Assembly: GCA_024235655.1 (NCBI GenBank)
Contig: JACKLY010000001.1
Coordinates: 682,001 to 746,000, forward strand
DNA from: Zoogloeaceae bacterium
GTDB taxonomy: Bacteria > Pseudomonadota > Gammaproteobacteria > Burkholderiales > Rhodocyclaceae
DNA length: 64,000 nt
Direction of reading: 5' to 3'
A program made the position numbers and the translations under genes. Below are positions 50,923 through 60,407 of this stretch, piece after piece (position 1 is the stretch's first letter; every line of letters begins with the position of its first letter). The notes below the pieces were generated by a model. The model made no database searches. It saw only the letters and a list, made by a program, of their open reading frames with translations, and had not been told where the DNA came from.

Positions 50923-51357
50923 CTAGGCTTCCTCGAAAAAATGACCCTTGATGCGCGTCGAACGGCCACGGAAGACGGCGATCAGTTCTTCCTTCTCGTT
51001 CTTCACCTCGATGTCGTAGACGCCGGCGCGGCCACCCTGGTGCCGGCCGTGGCCGTGGGCGGTCAGGGTCTGCCCCTTATGTGCCGGAGCGATGAAGTTG
51101 ATGTCGACGCCCGAGGCGACGGTACGCACGTTGAAGGTGTTGCAGGCGTAGGCAAAGGCGGTATCGGCGAGTGCGAAGATGAAGCCGCCGTGGCAGATGT
51201 CGTGGCCGTTCACCATGTCGTCACGGACGGTCATCCGGGCTTCCGCCTCGCCCGGCGCCACACGAACCAGTTCGATGCCGAGGCCGAGCGCCGCCTTGTC
51301 GTCCGGCCACATCACTGCGGCGCAGCGTTCGGCGATCTGTTGCGGATTCATGCTCAT
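50923..51357 (-). CDS. paaI: Hydroxyphenylacetyl-CoA thioesterase
   Basis: The predicted hot-dog-fold thioesterase has 144 residues. The catalytic segment is GHDICHGGFIFALADTAFAYACN, with the Asn/Asp-His and Asp residues of PaaI. It is thought to free CoA from dead-end intermediates. It is directly adjacent to paaJ (stop and start touch) and overlaps paaG by 4 bases. Confidence 0.93.
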   Translation of the reverse strand: MSMNPQQIAERCAAVMWPDDKAALGLGIELVRVAPGEAEARMTVRDDMVNGHDICHGGFIFALADTAFAYACNTFNVRTVASGVDINFIAPAHKGQTLTAHGHGRHQGGRAGVYDIEVKNEKEELIAVFRGRSTRIKGHFFEEA

Positions 51358-52139
51358 TCTCCGGTGTAGTTCGGCGCCCGCTTCTGCATGAAGGCGGCAA
51401 CACCTTCGCGGTAGTCCTTGCTCAGACCCAGTTCAGCCATATAGTCACGTTCGATATCGAGCTGCTCGGCCAGGGTGTTGCTGGCGGCGGCCTGAATCGC
51501 CTGCTTGATGCGCTGGTAGGCACGGGTCGGGCCGGCAGCGAACTGGCTGGCCAGTGCCATGGCCTGCGGCATCAGTTCCTCGTCCGGTACGCATTTCCAG
51601 ATCAGCCCCCATTGCTCGGCGGTTTCTGCCGGCAGCTTGTCACCGGTGAGTGCCAGACCCAGCGCACGGGCATGGCCGATGCGTTGGGGGAGGAACCAGG
51701 TGCCGCCGGTATCGGGGATCAGCCCGATCTTGCTGAAGGCCTGAATGAAGGAAGCCGACCTGGCAGCGAGTACCATATCGCAGGCCAGCGCCAGGCTGGA
51801 GCCGGCTCCGGCAGCAACGCCGTTGACGGCACAGACGATGGGCTGGCGCAGTTGCTTGATCTGGTCGACCAGCGGCCGGTAATAGAGGTCGATCGAGCCG
51901 CCGATGTCGGGCGGGCTGTCGTCGGCAGCCACGCTGCGGTCGGCCAGGTCCTGCCCGGCACAGAAGCCGCGCCCGGCGCCGGTGAGCAGGATGGCCCGTG
52001 ACTCTTCGCTGGCGCGGGTAAGCGCGGCGCGCAGGGCCAGGTGCATCTCGGGGTTGAAGCTGTTGAGGCGGGCAGGGCGGTTCAGGGTGATCTGTGCAAC
52101 GCCGTCCTGCAGTGCATAAAGAATGCTTGATTCGGCCAT
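51354..52139 (-). CDS. paaG: 1,2-epoxyphenylacetyl-CoA isomerase (enoyl-CoA hydratase family)
   Basis: The predicted crotonase-fold protein has 261 residues. Landmarks are GRGFCAGQDLADR, AVNGVAAGAGSSLALACDMV (oxyanion hole), FSKIGLIPDTGGTWFLPQRIG, and the PaaG-type end EGVAAFMQKRAPNYTG. It isomerises the ring epoxide to the oxepin and later shifts double bonds. Start MAESSILYA (52139) was chosen; the longer frame is not homologous. First gene of the paaGIJK run, facing paaN. Confidence 0.93.
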   Translation of the reverse strand: MAESSILYALQDGVAQITLNRPARLNSFNPEMHLALRAALTRASEESRAILLTGAGRGFCAGQDLADRSVAADDSPPDIGGSIDLYYRPLVDQIKQLRQPIVCAVNGVAAGAGSSLALACDMVLAARSASFIQAFSKIGLIPDTGGTWFLPQRIGHARALGLALTGDKLPAETAEQWGLIWKCVPDEELMPQAMALASQFAAGPTRAYQRIKQAIQAAASNTLAEQLDIERDYMAELGLSKDYREGVAAFMQKRAPNYTGE

Positions 52140-52213
52140 GGGGTGGTGTCTCCGCGAGTCGTTTTTCGCGCCCCTTGCCTTGAGGCGCATTTGGTGGTTT
52201 GATTATGTCACAG

Positions 52214-52225
52214 CAAATTAGTTTG
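52214..52225. promoter_or_regulatory. Possible operator in the paaG/paaN divergent region
   Basis: CAAATTAGTTTG is an imperfect 12-base dyad (outer CAAA/TTTG perfect) in the 173-base gap between paaG and paaN. A related CAAATTT lies 9 bases to its right. This AT-rich core is the likely shared control region; no paaX or paaR gene is visible in the window. Confidence 0.25.
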
Positions 52226-52312
52226 ACAAAAACAAATTTCATGCGCGCCTGAAATGCTCAGGCGAGTTCCAATAATGATGCATATGAACCCAATATTCCG
52301 GGAGACGACAGC

Positions 52313-53974
52313 ATGACACACCCCCTCTTTGAGAAGCACCGCGCCACCCTTGACGGCGCACTCAACGCCATCCGCACACGCGGCTACTGGTCGGCCTATC
52401 CGGAAATGCCCAGCCCCAAGGTTTATGGTGAAACTGCCCAGGCGGATGGCAAGGCCGCCTTCGAAGCCTGTCTTGGCAAGGAATTTTCGCTCGACCAGCC
52501 GGGCCGCCAGGGCAGTGTGGCAACGGAAAAATCGCCTTACGGCGTCACGCTCGGCGTCAGCTATCCGAAATGCGATGCCGAGGCCCTGATCGCCGCTGGT
52601 CTGGCCGCCATGCCCGGCTGGCAGGCGCTGGGTGCCGAAGGCCGCGCCGGGGTCTGTCTGGAAATCCTCGAGCGCATCAACAAGCGCAGCTTTGAAGTGG
52701 CCACCGCGGTGATGATGACCACCGGGCAGGGTTGGATGATGGCCTTTCAGGCTGGTGGCCCGCATGCGCAGGATCGCGGGCTGGAAGCCGTGGCCTATGC
52801 CTACAAGGCGCAGGCCGAGGTGCCGGCGGAAGCAACCTGGGAGAAGCCGCAGGGCAAGAACCCGCCGCTGGTGATGAAAAAGCATTTCGAGGTCGTTGGC
52901 CGTGGCGTCGCGCTGGTGATCGGCTGCGGCACCTTCCCGACCTGGAATACCTATCCCGGCCTTTTTGCAGCGCTGGCCACCGGCAACCCGGTGATCGTCA
53001 AGCCACACCAGAATGCCGTGCTGCCGGCAGCGATCACCGTGCAGATTGCCCGTGAAGTGCTGGCCGAAAATGGCGTCGATGCCAATCTGGTGACGCTGTT
53101 TGCCACCGATGCCCATGCCGATACGCAGGCGCTGGCCAGGCACCCGGCGGTGCAGTCGATCGACTTCACCGGCGGCAATGCCTTTGGCAACTGGCTCTAC
53201 GAGAACTGCCGCGGCAAGCAGGTGTATGCCGAGCTGGCCGGTGTAAACAACATCGTCATCGACAGCACCGACAACTACAAGGGCATGCTCAGGAACCTTG
53301 CCTTCACGCTCTCGCTCTACGCCGGCCAGATGTGCACGACGACGCAGGCGATCTTCGTTCCTGCCGGCGGCATCGATACGCCCGAGGGCAAGGTGCCGTT
53401 CGATCAGGTGGCGGCGGATCTCGGGGCCGCCGTAGACAAGTTCCTGTCCGACCCGGCGGTGGCTACCGCCGTGCTCGGCGCCATCCAGAGCCCGGATACG
53501 CTGGCGCGCATCGAAGCCGCGCCGCAGTGGGGGTCGGTCGTGCTCGCGTCGAAGAAGATCGATCACCCCGAATTCCCGCAGGCCGAAGTGCGCTCGCCGG
53601 TGCTGCTCGCCTGTGATGCAAGCAACGAGGCGGCGTGGATGGAGGAGCGCTTCGGCCCGATCGCCTTCGTCGTCAAGGTGGCCGATACCGCTGCCGCCAT
53701 CGCCCTTTCCGAGCGTGTGGTGAAAACGCATGGTGCGCTGACGGTCGGCCTCTACACCACGCAGCAAGCGGTGATCGACGCAATGACGGCAGCCACCCTG
53801 CGCAGCCAGGTCGCGCTGTCGATCAACCTCACCGGCGGCGTCTTCGTGAACCAGTCAGCGGCCTACTCCGACTACCATGGCACGGGCGGCAACCCGGCGG
53901 CCAATGCCTCGTACGCCGATGCCGCCTTCGTCGCCAACCGCTTCCGCGTCGTGCAGCGGCGGTATCACGTTTGA
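52313..53974 (+). CDS. paaN: Phenylacetic acid degradation protein PaaN (aldehyde-dehydrogenase-like)
   Basis: The predicted protein has 553 residues. The aldehyde-dehydrogenase fold has the nucleophile Cys in AGQMCTTTQAIF, the catalytic Glu region in YAELAGVNNIVID, and NAD-site residues in GCGTFPTWNTYPGLFAAL. The start TRGYWSAYPEMPSPKVYG and the end RRYHV are typical of PaaN. Unlike PaaZ it has no MaoC hydratase domain. It is divergent from paaGIJK and followed by paaH, with a palindromic element in between. Confidence 0.95.
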   Translation: MTHPLFEKHRATLDGALNAIRTRGYWSAYPEMPSPKVYGETAQADGKAAFEACLGKEFSLDQPGRQGSVATEKSPYGVTLGVSYPKCDAEALIAAGLAAMPGWQALGAEGRAGVCLEILERINKRSFEVATAVMMTTGQGWMMAFQAGGPHAQDRGLEAVAYAYKAQAEVPAEATWEKPQGKNPPLVMKKHFEVVGRGVALVIGCGTFPTWNTYPGLFAALATGNPVIVKPHQNAVLPAAITVQIAREVLAENGVDANLVTLFATDAHADTQALARHPAVQSIDFTGGNAFGNWLYENCRGKQVYAELAGVNNIVIDSTDNYKGMLRNLAFTLSLYAGQMCTTTQAIFVPAGGIDTPEGKVPFDQVAADLGAAVDKFLSDPAVATAVLGAIQSPDTLARIEAAPQWGSVVLASKKIDHPEFPQAEVRSPVLLACDASNEAAWMEERFGPIAFVVKVADTAAAIALSERVVKTHGALTVGLYTTQQAVIDAMTAATLRSQVALSINLTGGVFVNQSAAYSDYHGTGGNPAANASYADAAFVANRFRVVQRRYHV

Positions 53975-53980
53975 TAATTA

Positions 53981-54073
53981 ACCACAGAGACACAGAGAAC
54001 ACGGAGGCAGAAAATGGCGTCGGTCATGAATCGCGGTCACTCGAATTTCTCTGTGCCTCTGTGTTTCTGTGGT
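53981..54073. repeat. Palindromic intergenic element, copy 2
   Basis: The ends are inverted repeats of 17 bases (ACCACAGAGACACAGAG at 53981-53997; its complement at 54057-54073 with one mismatch). The element is the same type as at 37304-37389, where ACCGCAGAGACGCAGAG replaces ACCACAGAGACACAGAG. It ends 14 bases before the paaH ATG, so the downstream arm may help or hinder paaH translation. Confidence 0.8.
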
Positions 54074-54087
54074 GAATGGTTTTAACC

Positions 54088-55599
54088 ATGTCCAATAAAT
54101 CGCAACACATCACCCTCGGTATCGTCGGCACCGGCGCCATGGGGCGCGGCATTGCGCAGATCGCGGCGCAGGCCGGTTGTCGCGTGCTGCTGCTCGATGC
54201 CCGTGACGGAGCCGCGGCCGAGGCAAAGGCTGCGCTGCTGAAGCAGTGGGAAAAGCTGGTCGAGAAAGGCCGGATGCCCGCCGCGGCGGCGGAGGCGGCA
54301 GGTGCACGGCTGGCGGTCGTTGCCGGGGTGCATGACCTGACCTACGCCAACGTGGTGGTCGAGGCCATTGTCGAACGGCTCGACGCCAAGCGCGCGCTGT
54401 TCAAGGAGCTCGACGATATCGTCAGTGCCGATTGTGTGCTGGCCACCAACACCTCGTCGCTGTCGGTGACTGCGATTGCCGCCGGCACGGCGCGCCCCGG
54501 CCGGGTGGCCGGCTTTCATTTCTTCAACCCGGTACCGCTGATGAAGGTCGTCGAGGTCGTTGCCGGCGCGCTGACCGAGGCGCCAGCTCTCGACCTGCTG
54601 ACCGAACTTGCCGGCGAATGGGGGCATCGGCCGGTGCGGGCGCAGGATACGCCGGGCTTCATCGTCAACCATGCCGGGCGTGGCTATGTCACCGAGGCGC
54701 TGGCGATTCTGCGTGAGTGCGTGGCCGAGGTGCCGGTGATCGATGCCATTCTGCGCGATGCAGCGGGTTTCCGCCTTGGCCCTTTCGAACTGCTCGACCT
54801 GACCGGGCTCGATGTGTCTCATCCGGTCATGGAATCGATCTACCGCCAGTATTACGACGACCCGCGCTACCGGCCATCCCCGATTGCCGCGCAGCGCCTC
54901 GCCGCCGGCCTGCTCGGTCGCAAGAGCGGGCGTGGTTTCTATCGTTATGATGGTGCGCCGAATGCGGAAGCGCCGGCGTCGTCAGCCGCGTCGTGGGCCG
55001 GGCCGGTGTGGGTCAGCGACGCACAACCCGCTGCTGCTGCGGAAGCCAGGGCACTGTTGCAGTCTTTGGGGGCGGTGCTTGAAACAACAGCCCGGCCGGG
55101 TGACAAAACCCTGATCATCGTTACCCCGCTGGGCAGCGATGTCAGCGCCTGTGTTGCCGCGGAAGGCCTGGATGCGCGGCGCACCCTCGGGCTTGACACC
55201 CTGCTGCCGCTGGATCGACGGCGAACGCTGATGCGCTCGCCGGCAACCGACCCTGACATCGCGGCGGCCGCCCAGGCCCTGTTCGCCCGTGACGGCGTGG
55301 CAGCCTCGTTGATCGCCGACAGTGCCGGTTTTGTTGCTCAGCGCGTGCTGGCCAGTATTGTCAATATCGGCTGCGAGATCGCACAGCAGGGGATTTGCAG
55401 CCCCTCCGATCTTGATCGTGCCGTGGAGCTTGGCCTCGGCTACCCGCAAGGCCCGCTGGCCTGGGGTGAGGCACTGGGCGGTGGGCGCGTGCTGGCGATA
55501 CTGCGCGGGCTTTACCAGCGCACCGGCGATCCGCGTTATCGGCCGAGTCTGTGGCTGACGAGAAGAGTGGAGTCCGGTGTGCCGCTGAACCAGGCTTAG
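54088..55599 (+). CDS. paaH: 3-hydroxyacyl-CoA dehydrogenase PaaH
   Basis: The predicted protein has 503 residues. The NAD-binding fingerprint is LGIVGTGAMGRGIAQIAAQAG, the catalytic His region is VAGFHFFNPVPLMKVVEVV, and GFIVNHAGRGYVTEAL follows. A second, half-length HCDH copy at the C-terminus (about 320-503; GFVAQRVLASIVNIGCEIAQQG) is usual for PaaH/PaaC. It oxidises 3-hydroxyadipyl-CoA. The ATG at 54088 (MSNKSQHI) was chosen; an ATG 12 bases earlier is equally open. It is the last gene of the paaN-paaH run. Confidence 0.93.
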   Translation: MSNKSQHITLGIVGTGAMGRGIAQIAAQAGCRVLLLDARDGAAAEAKAALLKQWEKLVEKGRMPAAAAEAAGARLAVVAGVHDLTYANVVVEAIVERLDAKRALFKELDDIVSADCVLATNTSSLSVTAIAAGTARPGRVAGFHFFNPVPLMKVVEVVAGALTEAPALDLLTELAGEWGHRPVRAQDTPGFIVNHAGRGYVTEALAILRECVAEVPVIDAILRDAAGFRLGPFELLDLTGLDVSHPVMESIYRQYYDDPRYRPSPIAAQRLAAGLLGRKSGRGFYRYDGAPNAEAPASSAASWAGPVWVSDAQPAAAAEARALLQSLGAVLETTARPGDKTLIIVTPLGSDVSACVAAEGLDARRTLGLDTLLPLDRRRTLMRSPATDPDIAAAAQALFARDGVAASLIADSAGFVAQRVLASIVNIGCEIAQQGICSPSDLDRAVELGLGYPQGPLAWGEALGGGRVLAILRGLYQRTGDPRYRPSLWLTRRVESGVPLNQA

Positions 55600-55612
55600 T
55601 CCGGATGCAGGG

Positions 55613-58555
55613 TCAGCGTTGTTGTGCCTGCGCAATGCCGGAGATGACGAGTGTTTCAAACTCCGCCACCGGGACGGGCTTGCTGAAGTAGTAACCCTGG
55701 AAGGCAGGGCAACCCAGCCGGGCCAGGTAGTCATGCAGTTCAGCTGTTTCCACACCTTCGGCAATGACCTCGAGTTGCAGGCTGCAGGCCAGCATGATGA
55801 TGGTTTCGGCAATGGCGGCATCATTGTGGTCAATCAGTGCGTCGCGCACGAAAGACTGGTCAATTTTCAACTGGTCGAGCGGCAGTCGGCGCAGATAGGA
55901 AAGCGACGAGTAGCCCGTGCCGAAATCATCCAGGGAAAAGGCGATGCCATGTGCCTTGAGTGCCTGCATCTTTTCGGTCACATCCTCAACGTCTTCCACC
56001 AGCAGGCTCTCGGTCAGCTCCAGTTTCAGCCGCCGTGGGTCGGCCTTTGATTCCTGCAGGGCGGCCAGTACCTGTGCGACAAAGCCGCTTTGGCGGAACT
56101 GATGGGCGCTGACATTGACGGCAAGCGTCAGTTCGGCGAAGGCGGGGTGTCGTGACCATGCGGCAAGCTGATGGCATGCCGTTTCGAGTACCCACGCCCC
56201 CAGCGGCAGAATCTGGCCGTTTTCTTCCGCCAGCGGAATGAAATCGGCCGGAGAGACAATGCCGCGTTGCGGGTGAAGCCAGCGGATCAAGGCTTCCGCA
56301 CCCGTGATCTTGCCCTGCTCGTTCACCTGCGCCTGATAGTAGAGCTGGAACTGTTTTTCCAGCAGGGCTTGCCGCAGATCCTTTTCCATGGCGACGCGCT
56401 GGATGACCGACGTTTCCATGGCCGGGTCGAAAAAGCGAACAGTGTTGCGCCCGGCAGCCTTTGCACGGTACATCGCCAGGTCAGCTTGCTTCATCAGGTT
56501 GTCAACCGTGCTTTCCTTGTCCCGGAACAGGGTGGCGCCAATACTGGCTGAGCTGCTGTGTGCAGTTGTTCCCAGCTGGTAAGGCTGATTCAGTGCCGAG
56601 AGTATTTTTTCTGCAACAGCTTCGGTGTCCTGTGCGGCATCGATGGCATTGGCGTCCAGATTGCCAAGAACGACAACGAACTCGTCGCCGCCCAGACGGG
56701 CAACGGTGTCGCCTTCGCGTACACAATCATCCAGACGGATCGAAACCTCCTTGAGCAGCAGGTCGCCCATGTCGTGGCCCAGTGTGTCGTTAAGCGTCTT
56801 GAAATTGTCGAGGTCGATGAATAACAGCGCGCCATGAGAATTGCTGCGGGCACTGGCGGTAATGGTCTGCTTCAGACGGTCGAGCAGCAGTGTGCGGTTG
56901 GGCAGGCCGGTCAGTTGGTCGTAGAAGGCGAGTGACTTGATCTTTTCTTCGTTGCGCTTGCGTTCGGTGATGTCGAAGTGGGTGCCGACATAATGGGTGG
57001 TCGCGCCATCGGCGCCTTTGACGGCAGAGATGGTCAGCCATTTCGGGTAGACATTGCCATCCTTGCGCCGATCCCATATCTCGCCCTGCCAGCTGCCCGT
57101 GTCCAGGATCTGTCGCCACATGGCCTGATAGAACGCCGCATCGTGACGCCCCGACTTGAAAAGGCTGGGCGTTTTGCCGATCACTTCCTCGGCGCTGTAG
57201 CCGGTCGATTCGATGAACGCCTGGTTGATACGCAGGATGACGCCCTTGCTGTCGGTTATCAGCATGCTCTCTTGTGAATCGAAAACACTGGCAGCAATGC
57301 GCAGGTCGGCATCCAGTTGTTTCCGGTCGGAAATGTCCTCGACTATGGAGCACACCAGTTGCTTTCCGTTGCTGCCGGTGATCAGCATGCCGTTCAGGCG
57401 CAGCGGTATGAGTTGGCCATTCTTGTGGATGTATTCCTTTTCGTAGGGGCCGTAGTGACCACTATGCGCAAGCGATTCAAGTTGTCGGTCTTCTTCGGGG
57501 GCATAGTGTTTTGGCGTGAGCGCCCAGTAATCAAGGGCTTTGAGCTCTTCGGCGGTGTAACCGGTGAGTTTCCTGAAGGCTTCATTGAATTCGACAAAGT
57601 TGCCTTGCATGTTGGTCAGCGCGATCCCGAGAGGCGACAGTTCGAAGACGCCACGCAGTTTTTCTTCGCTGCTGCGCAGGGAATGCTCGGCGTGTAACCG
57701 GTCTGACTGGACTGCCGTCACCAGCAAGGCGGTGAGCACGATGGTGGCCATGTAGGCCCAGAGCAGGAACAATCCGAAGTGGCTGTCCGAGAGTGCGAAC
57801 GGGCCGTGGCCCATGGCCGTGCTCCATGCCGCCATAATGAAAAAAAGTAAACTGGCGATGGCGGCGCCGGTCTGACCAAAGCGCAGTGCAGCCCAGGTCA
57901 GCATCGGAAGGGTGAGGAAGGCCAGCGGCAGGGAGCGTTCGAATTGCTGGTGGTCGGCGACGAAGACAAGCCAGGAAATGATGGCCGCCAGTCCTGCCCA
58001 GAGAGCCAGCTCCTTGCCGATGGCAATGAGCTGGTGCAGGCTCTTTGGCGTCATGGAGAGCAATAAGGGAGCCGCCAGCAGTACCCCGACAGAGTCTCCC
58101 ATCCACCAGGCCAGCCATGATGTCCAGGCTTGTCCAGCCGTGGTCAGGCCGGCGAGGTACAGGCTGGTCACGCCGAGCGATGCCGAGACGACCATGCCGA
58201 GCGCGGCGGCGGCAAGGAGCAGGCCAATGTCCCGTTGGCGGGTCAGCTGCCTGTCGAAACCCGACCGCTTCAACCAGACAGCACTCAGCAAGGGGGCCAG
58301 GGTGTTGCCGGCAGCAATGCTCAGGGCGAGTAGCGCTGGGGAACCTGTGCTCAGATTGACCAGGCAGGCACCGAGAAAGATGCCGGGCCAGACGCCGAAA
58401 CCGCATCGCAAGAGCGCAGCGACAGCAATGCCGGTAGGTAGCCAGAGCAGGGTGATGTGTGACCCGGCGTAAGGAATCTGCAGCCCCAGCCAGCCAGTGA
58501 CAAAATAGGACACGGCAACAATCAGCGATTGGGTCAGCAGATCTCGGTTTTTCAT
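55613..58555 (-). CDS. MASE1-PAS-PAS-GGDEF-EAL protein (c-di-GMP enzyme)
   Basis: The predicted protein has 980 residues. An N-terminal MASE1 membrane sensor has about eight segments (GLQIPYAGSHITLLWLPTGIAVA, ALLRCGFGVWPGIFLGA). Two PAS domains follow, at about 310-425 and 430-545 (FELSPLGIALTNMQGNFVEFN and SKGVILRINQAFIESTGY). The GGDEF domain keeps RLGGDEFVVVL, and the EAL domain keeps GAEALIRW, DDFGTGYSSL and the late GVETAE, so both synthase and phosphodiesterase activities are possible. Start at 58555 was preferred over an upstream frame. It converges with paaH. Confidence 0.95.
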   Translation of the reverse strand: MKNRDLLTQSLIVAVSYFVTGWLGLQIPYAGSHITLLWLPTGIAVAALLRCGFGVWPGIFLGACLVNLSTGSPALLALSIAAGNTLAPLLSAVWLKRSGFDRQLTRQRDIGLLLAAAALGMVVSASLGVTSLYLAGLTTAGQAWTSWLAWWMGDSVGVLLAAPLLLSMTPKSLHQLIAIGKELALWAGLAAIISWLVFVADHQQFERSLPLAFLTLPMLTWAALRFGQTGAAIASLLFFIMAAWSTAMGHGPFALSDSHFGLFLLWAYMATIVLTALLVTAVQSDRLHAEHSLRSSEEKLRGVFELSPLGIALTNMQGNFVEFNEAFRKLTGYTAEELKALDYWALTPKHYAPEEDRQLESLAHSGHYGPYEKEYIHKNGQLIPLRLNGMLITGSNGKQLVCSIVEDISDRKQLDADLRIAASVFDSQESMLITDSKGVILRINQAFIESTGYSAEEVIGKTPSLFKSGRHDAAFYQAMWRQILDTGSWQGEIWDRRKDGNVYPKWLTISAVKGADGATTHYVGTHFDITERKRNEEKIKSLAFYDQLTGLPNRTLLLDRLKQTITASARSNSHGALLFIDLDNFKTLNDTLGHDMGDLLLKEVSIRLDDCVREGDTVARLGGDEFVVVLGNLDANAIDAAQDTEAVAEKILSALNQPYQLGTTAHSSSASIGATLFRDKESTVDNLMKQADLAMYRAKAAGRNTVRFFDPAMETSVIQRVAMEKDLRQALLEKQFQLYYQAQVNEQGKITGAEALIRWLHPQRGIVSPADFIPLAEENGQILPLGAWVLETACHQLAAWSRHPAFAELTLAVNVSAHQFRQSGFVAQVLAALQESKADPRRLKLELTESLLVEDVEDVTEKMQALKAHGIAFSLDDFGTGYSSLSYLRRLPLDQLKIDQSFVRDALIDHNDAAIAETIIMLACSLQLEVIAEGVETAELHDYLARLGCPAFQGYYFSKPVPVAEFETLVISGIAQAQQR

Positions 58556-58825
58556 GCTTACTGAAGTGGCGAGGGGTTTGCCCGACGATAGGGTCGAATA
58601 TACCCCCAATTGGCGATGCAGGCCGGTTTGAGACCGCTCAGGCCAGATCGGACGAGAGGAACTATCGGCAAGGAAGGCTTGCCTGACTGTCTGGTTGTTT
58701 TAAAAAAAATGTCTTGTTTGTGAACTAGTTCCTGTTTGCTGCAATGCTATTCGATTATCATCGAACCATAATGTGCACATGCAGCAATTTCGAGTGCGCC
58801 GCCTCTCTAGTGTGGAACTGAATCG

Positions 58826-59728
58826 ATGAACGAAGGAACCCTTTCCGTCTTGTGTGCCGATCTGACCGGCGGTGAGCGGCTGCATCAAAAGCTGGGTGCA
58901 TCAGAGGCAGCGCATGCCATTGGTCGCTACCAGAAGCGGATTGTGCAGACGCTGGAGGGGTTTCGTGGCCGCCTGGCAGCGCATGCCGGGTTGCGGGTGA
59001 TGGCCTTTTTTTCCGAGGCGGAAGATGCCCTGCAGTCAGCGGTTGAATTGCAGCGCCGGATTTCCACCTTGCCTCCACAATCCGGTGTGGCACTGGGGGT
59101 GCGCGTGGGGGTCTGTGTCGGCCACGGCAGTGACGAAATGCGTTTTTTCGATGACCTGACCGACAATGCGGCGATCAGTCTCTCCGGTTTTGCCCAGCCG
59201 GGTCAGGTGCTGCTCAGCGTGCCGAAGCGCGCCAAGGGCTTCAATCTGGACGAGCATGATGTACGCAGCCATCCGGAAATTACGGTGCGCAGCGGCAAGC
59301 GGCAGCTTGGCGTGTTCGAAATCGACTGGCGGGCGTTCGGCGGCGCCATGATCAAGGCCACAGCCGAAGGCTCAACCATCTCGCCGGTACGCGGTCAGCA
59401 ATTGTTCATCCATTTTCAGGGCGAGACACTGGAGTTGAATGCCAAACGTAACATGGTGTCGGTAGGCCGGCTGGCGAGCTGCGGCCTGCGTCTGCATAGC
59501 GAGCGGTGTTCGCGGATACATGCCAGGATCGAACAGCGCGGTGACACCTTTGTGCTGATCGACCAAAGCACCAACGGTACCTTTGTCCTGCCGGAAGGCG
59601 GTAGCGAACACCACGTGCACAATCATCAACTGGTGCTCAGTGGCCGCGGGCAGATCAGTTTTGGCGAGCCGGTCAAGGGAAATCCCGAATGCGCCCATTA
59701 CGCCATCGGTGCCCGCTCCTCGCGCTGA
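58826..59728 (+). CDS. Degenerate class III adenylate-cyclase-like domain fused to an FHA domain
   Basis: The predicted protein has 300 residues. Residues about 5-180 match a class III nucleotide-cyclase fold: Asp12 in LCADLTGGERL is the first metal Asp. The second metal Asp is lost: the usual Gly-Asp-Gly is Gly55-Leu56-Arg57 (AGLRVMAFF). LGVRVGVCVGHG and FDDLTDNAAISLSGFAQPGQVLLS keep the rest. It is therefore probably a non-catalytic sensor. Residues about 200-290 are an FHA domain (SVGRLASCGLRL, RCSRIHARI, STNGTFV) that should bind phospho-Thr. It is transcribed divergently from the GGDEF-EAL gene. Confidence 0.85.
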   Translation: MNEGTLSVLCADLTGGERLHQKLGASEAAHAIGRYQKRIVQTLEGFRGRLAAHAGLRVMAFFSEAEDALQSAVELQRRISTLPPQSGVALGVRVGVCVGHGSDEMRFFDDLTDNAAISLSGFAQPGQVLLSVPKRAKGFNLDEHDVRSHPEITVRSGKRQLGVFEIDWRAFGGAMIKATAEGSTISPVRGQQLFIHFQGETLELNAKRNMVSVGRLASCGLRLHSERCSRIHARIEQRGDTFVLIDQSTNGTFVLPEGGSEHHVHNHQLVLSGRGQISFGEPVKGNPECAHYAIGARSSR

Positions 59729-59752
59729 ATCCGGCTGAGAAGGTCGAGAGAG

Positions 59753-59791
59753 AAATGCCGATGCCGACATGATCTGTCGGTATCGGCATTT
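59753..59791. terminator. Bidirectional terminator between the FHA gene and yceI
   Basis: A 16-bp stem (AAATGCCGATGCCGAC at 59753-59768, arm at 59776-59791, one G-T pair) with a 7-base loop lies between the stops of the convergent genes. The arms start with AAA and end with TTT, so termination is possible on both strands. Confidence 0.8.
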
Positions 59792-59806
59792 CCGTTTCTT
59801 GATGGC

Positions 59807-60385
59807 TTATTGCTTGATCGCTTCTACCGGAATGGTCAGTGTCACCTCGTCGCTGACGTAAGGCGCATTCTTCCCGGCATTGAATTCCGAACGCTTGATC
59901 CGGGTTGTCGCATTGGCGCCGATGGCATCGCGTTTCAGCATCGGATGCGGCATGGCCTGGAACGAGGTGATGGTCAGCGTGACCGGGCGCGTCACCCCCT
60001 TGATGGTCAGGTTGCCGTCCACCGCAACCGGCTTGTCTCCCTCGAACTTCACCGAGGTCGATTTGAAGGTGATGACCGGGAAGTTGGCGGTATCAAAATA
60101 ATCCGCCCCCTGAATGTGCTGGTTGAAGAGTGCGTAGCCGGTGTCCACCGAAGTGGCATCGATGCTGACATCCACCTCGCCGGTTTTCGCGGCACGATCC
60201 CAGATGATCTTGCCGCTGGTCTTGGTGAATCGGTGAACCTGTGTCGAATAACCGAGATGGTTGTATTCGAAGCGCGGGAAGGTGTGCGTGTTGTCGATGG
60301 CAAAGGTTTCCGCGGCGGCCAATGCGGGCAGTGCCGGCGCGCTCAGCAGGGTGGCGAGAGCCAGGGTGGCGATGCGTTTTTTCAT
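59807..60385 (-). CDS. YceI-family exported protein 1
   Basis: The predicted protein has 192 residues. Signal peptide 1-23 (ATLALATLLSAPALPALAAAE). The YceI lipocalin-like fold has DNTHTFPRFEYNHLGYSTQ, GEVDVSIDATSVDTG, HIQGADYFDTANFPVITF, VDGNLTIKGVTRPVTL and RSEFNAGKNAPYVSDEVTL. YceI proteins bind isoprenoid or quinone-like lipids in the periplasm. It is followed upstream by a second yceI and a cytochrome b561 on the same strand. Confidence 0.92.
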   Translation of the reverse strand: MKKRIATLALATLLSAPALPALAAAETFAIDNTHTFPRFEYNHLGYSTQVHRFTKTSGKIIWDRAAKTGEVDVSIDATSVDTGYALFNQHIQGADYFDTANFPVITFKSTSVKFEGDKPVAVDGNLTIKGVTRPVTLTITSFQAMPHPMLKRDAIGANATTRIKRSEFNAGKNAPYVSDEVTLTIPVEAIKQ

Positions 60386-60407
60386 GAGGGTTTCTCCTTG
60401 TGAGGAC

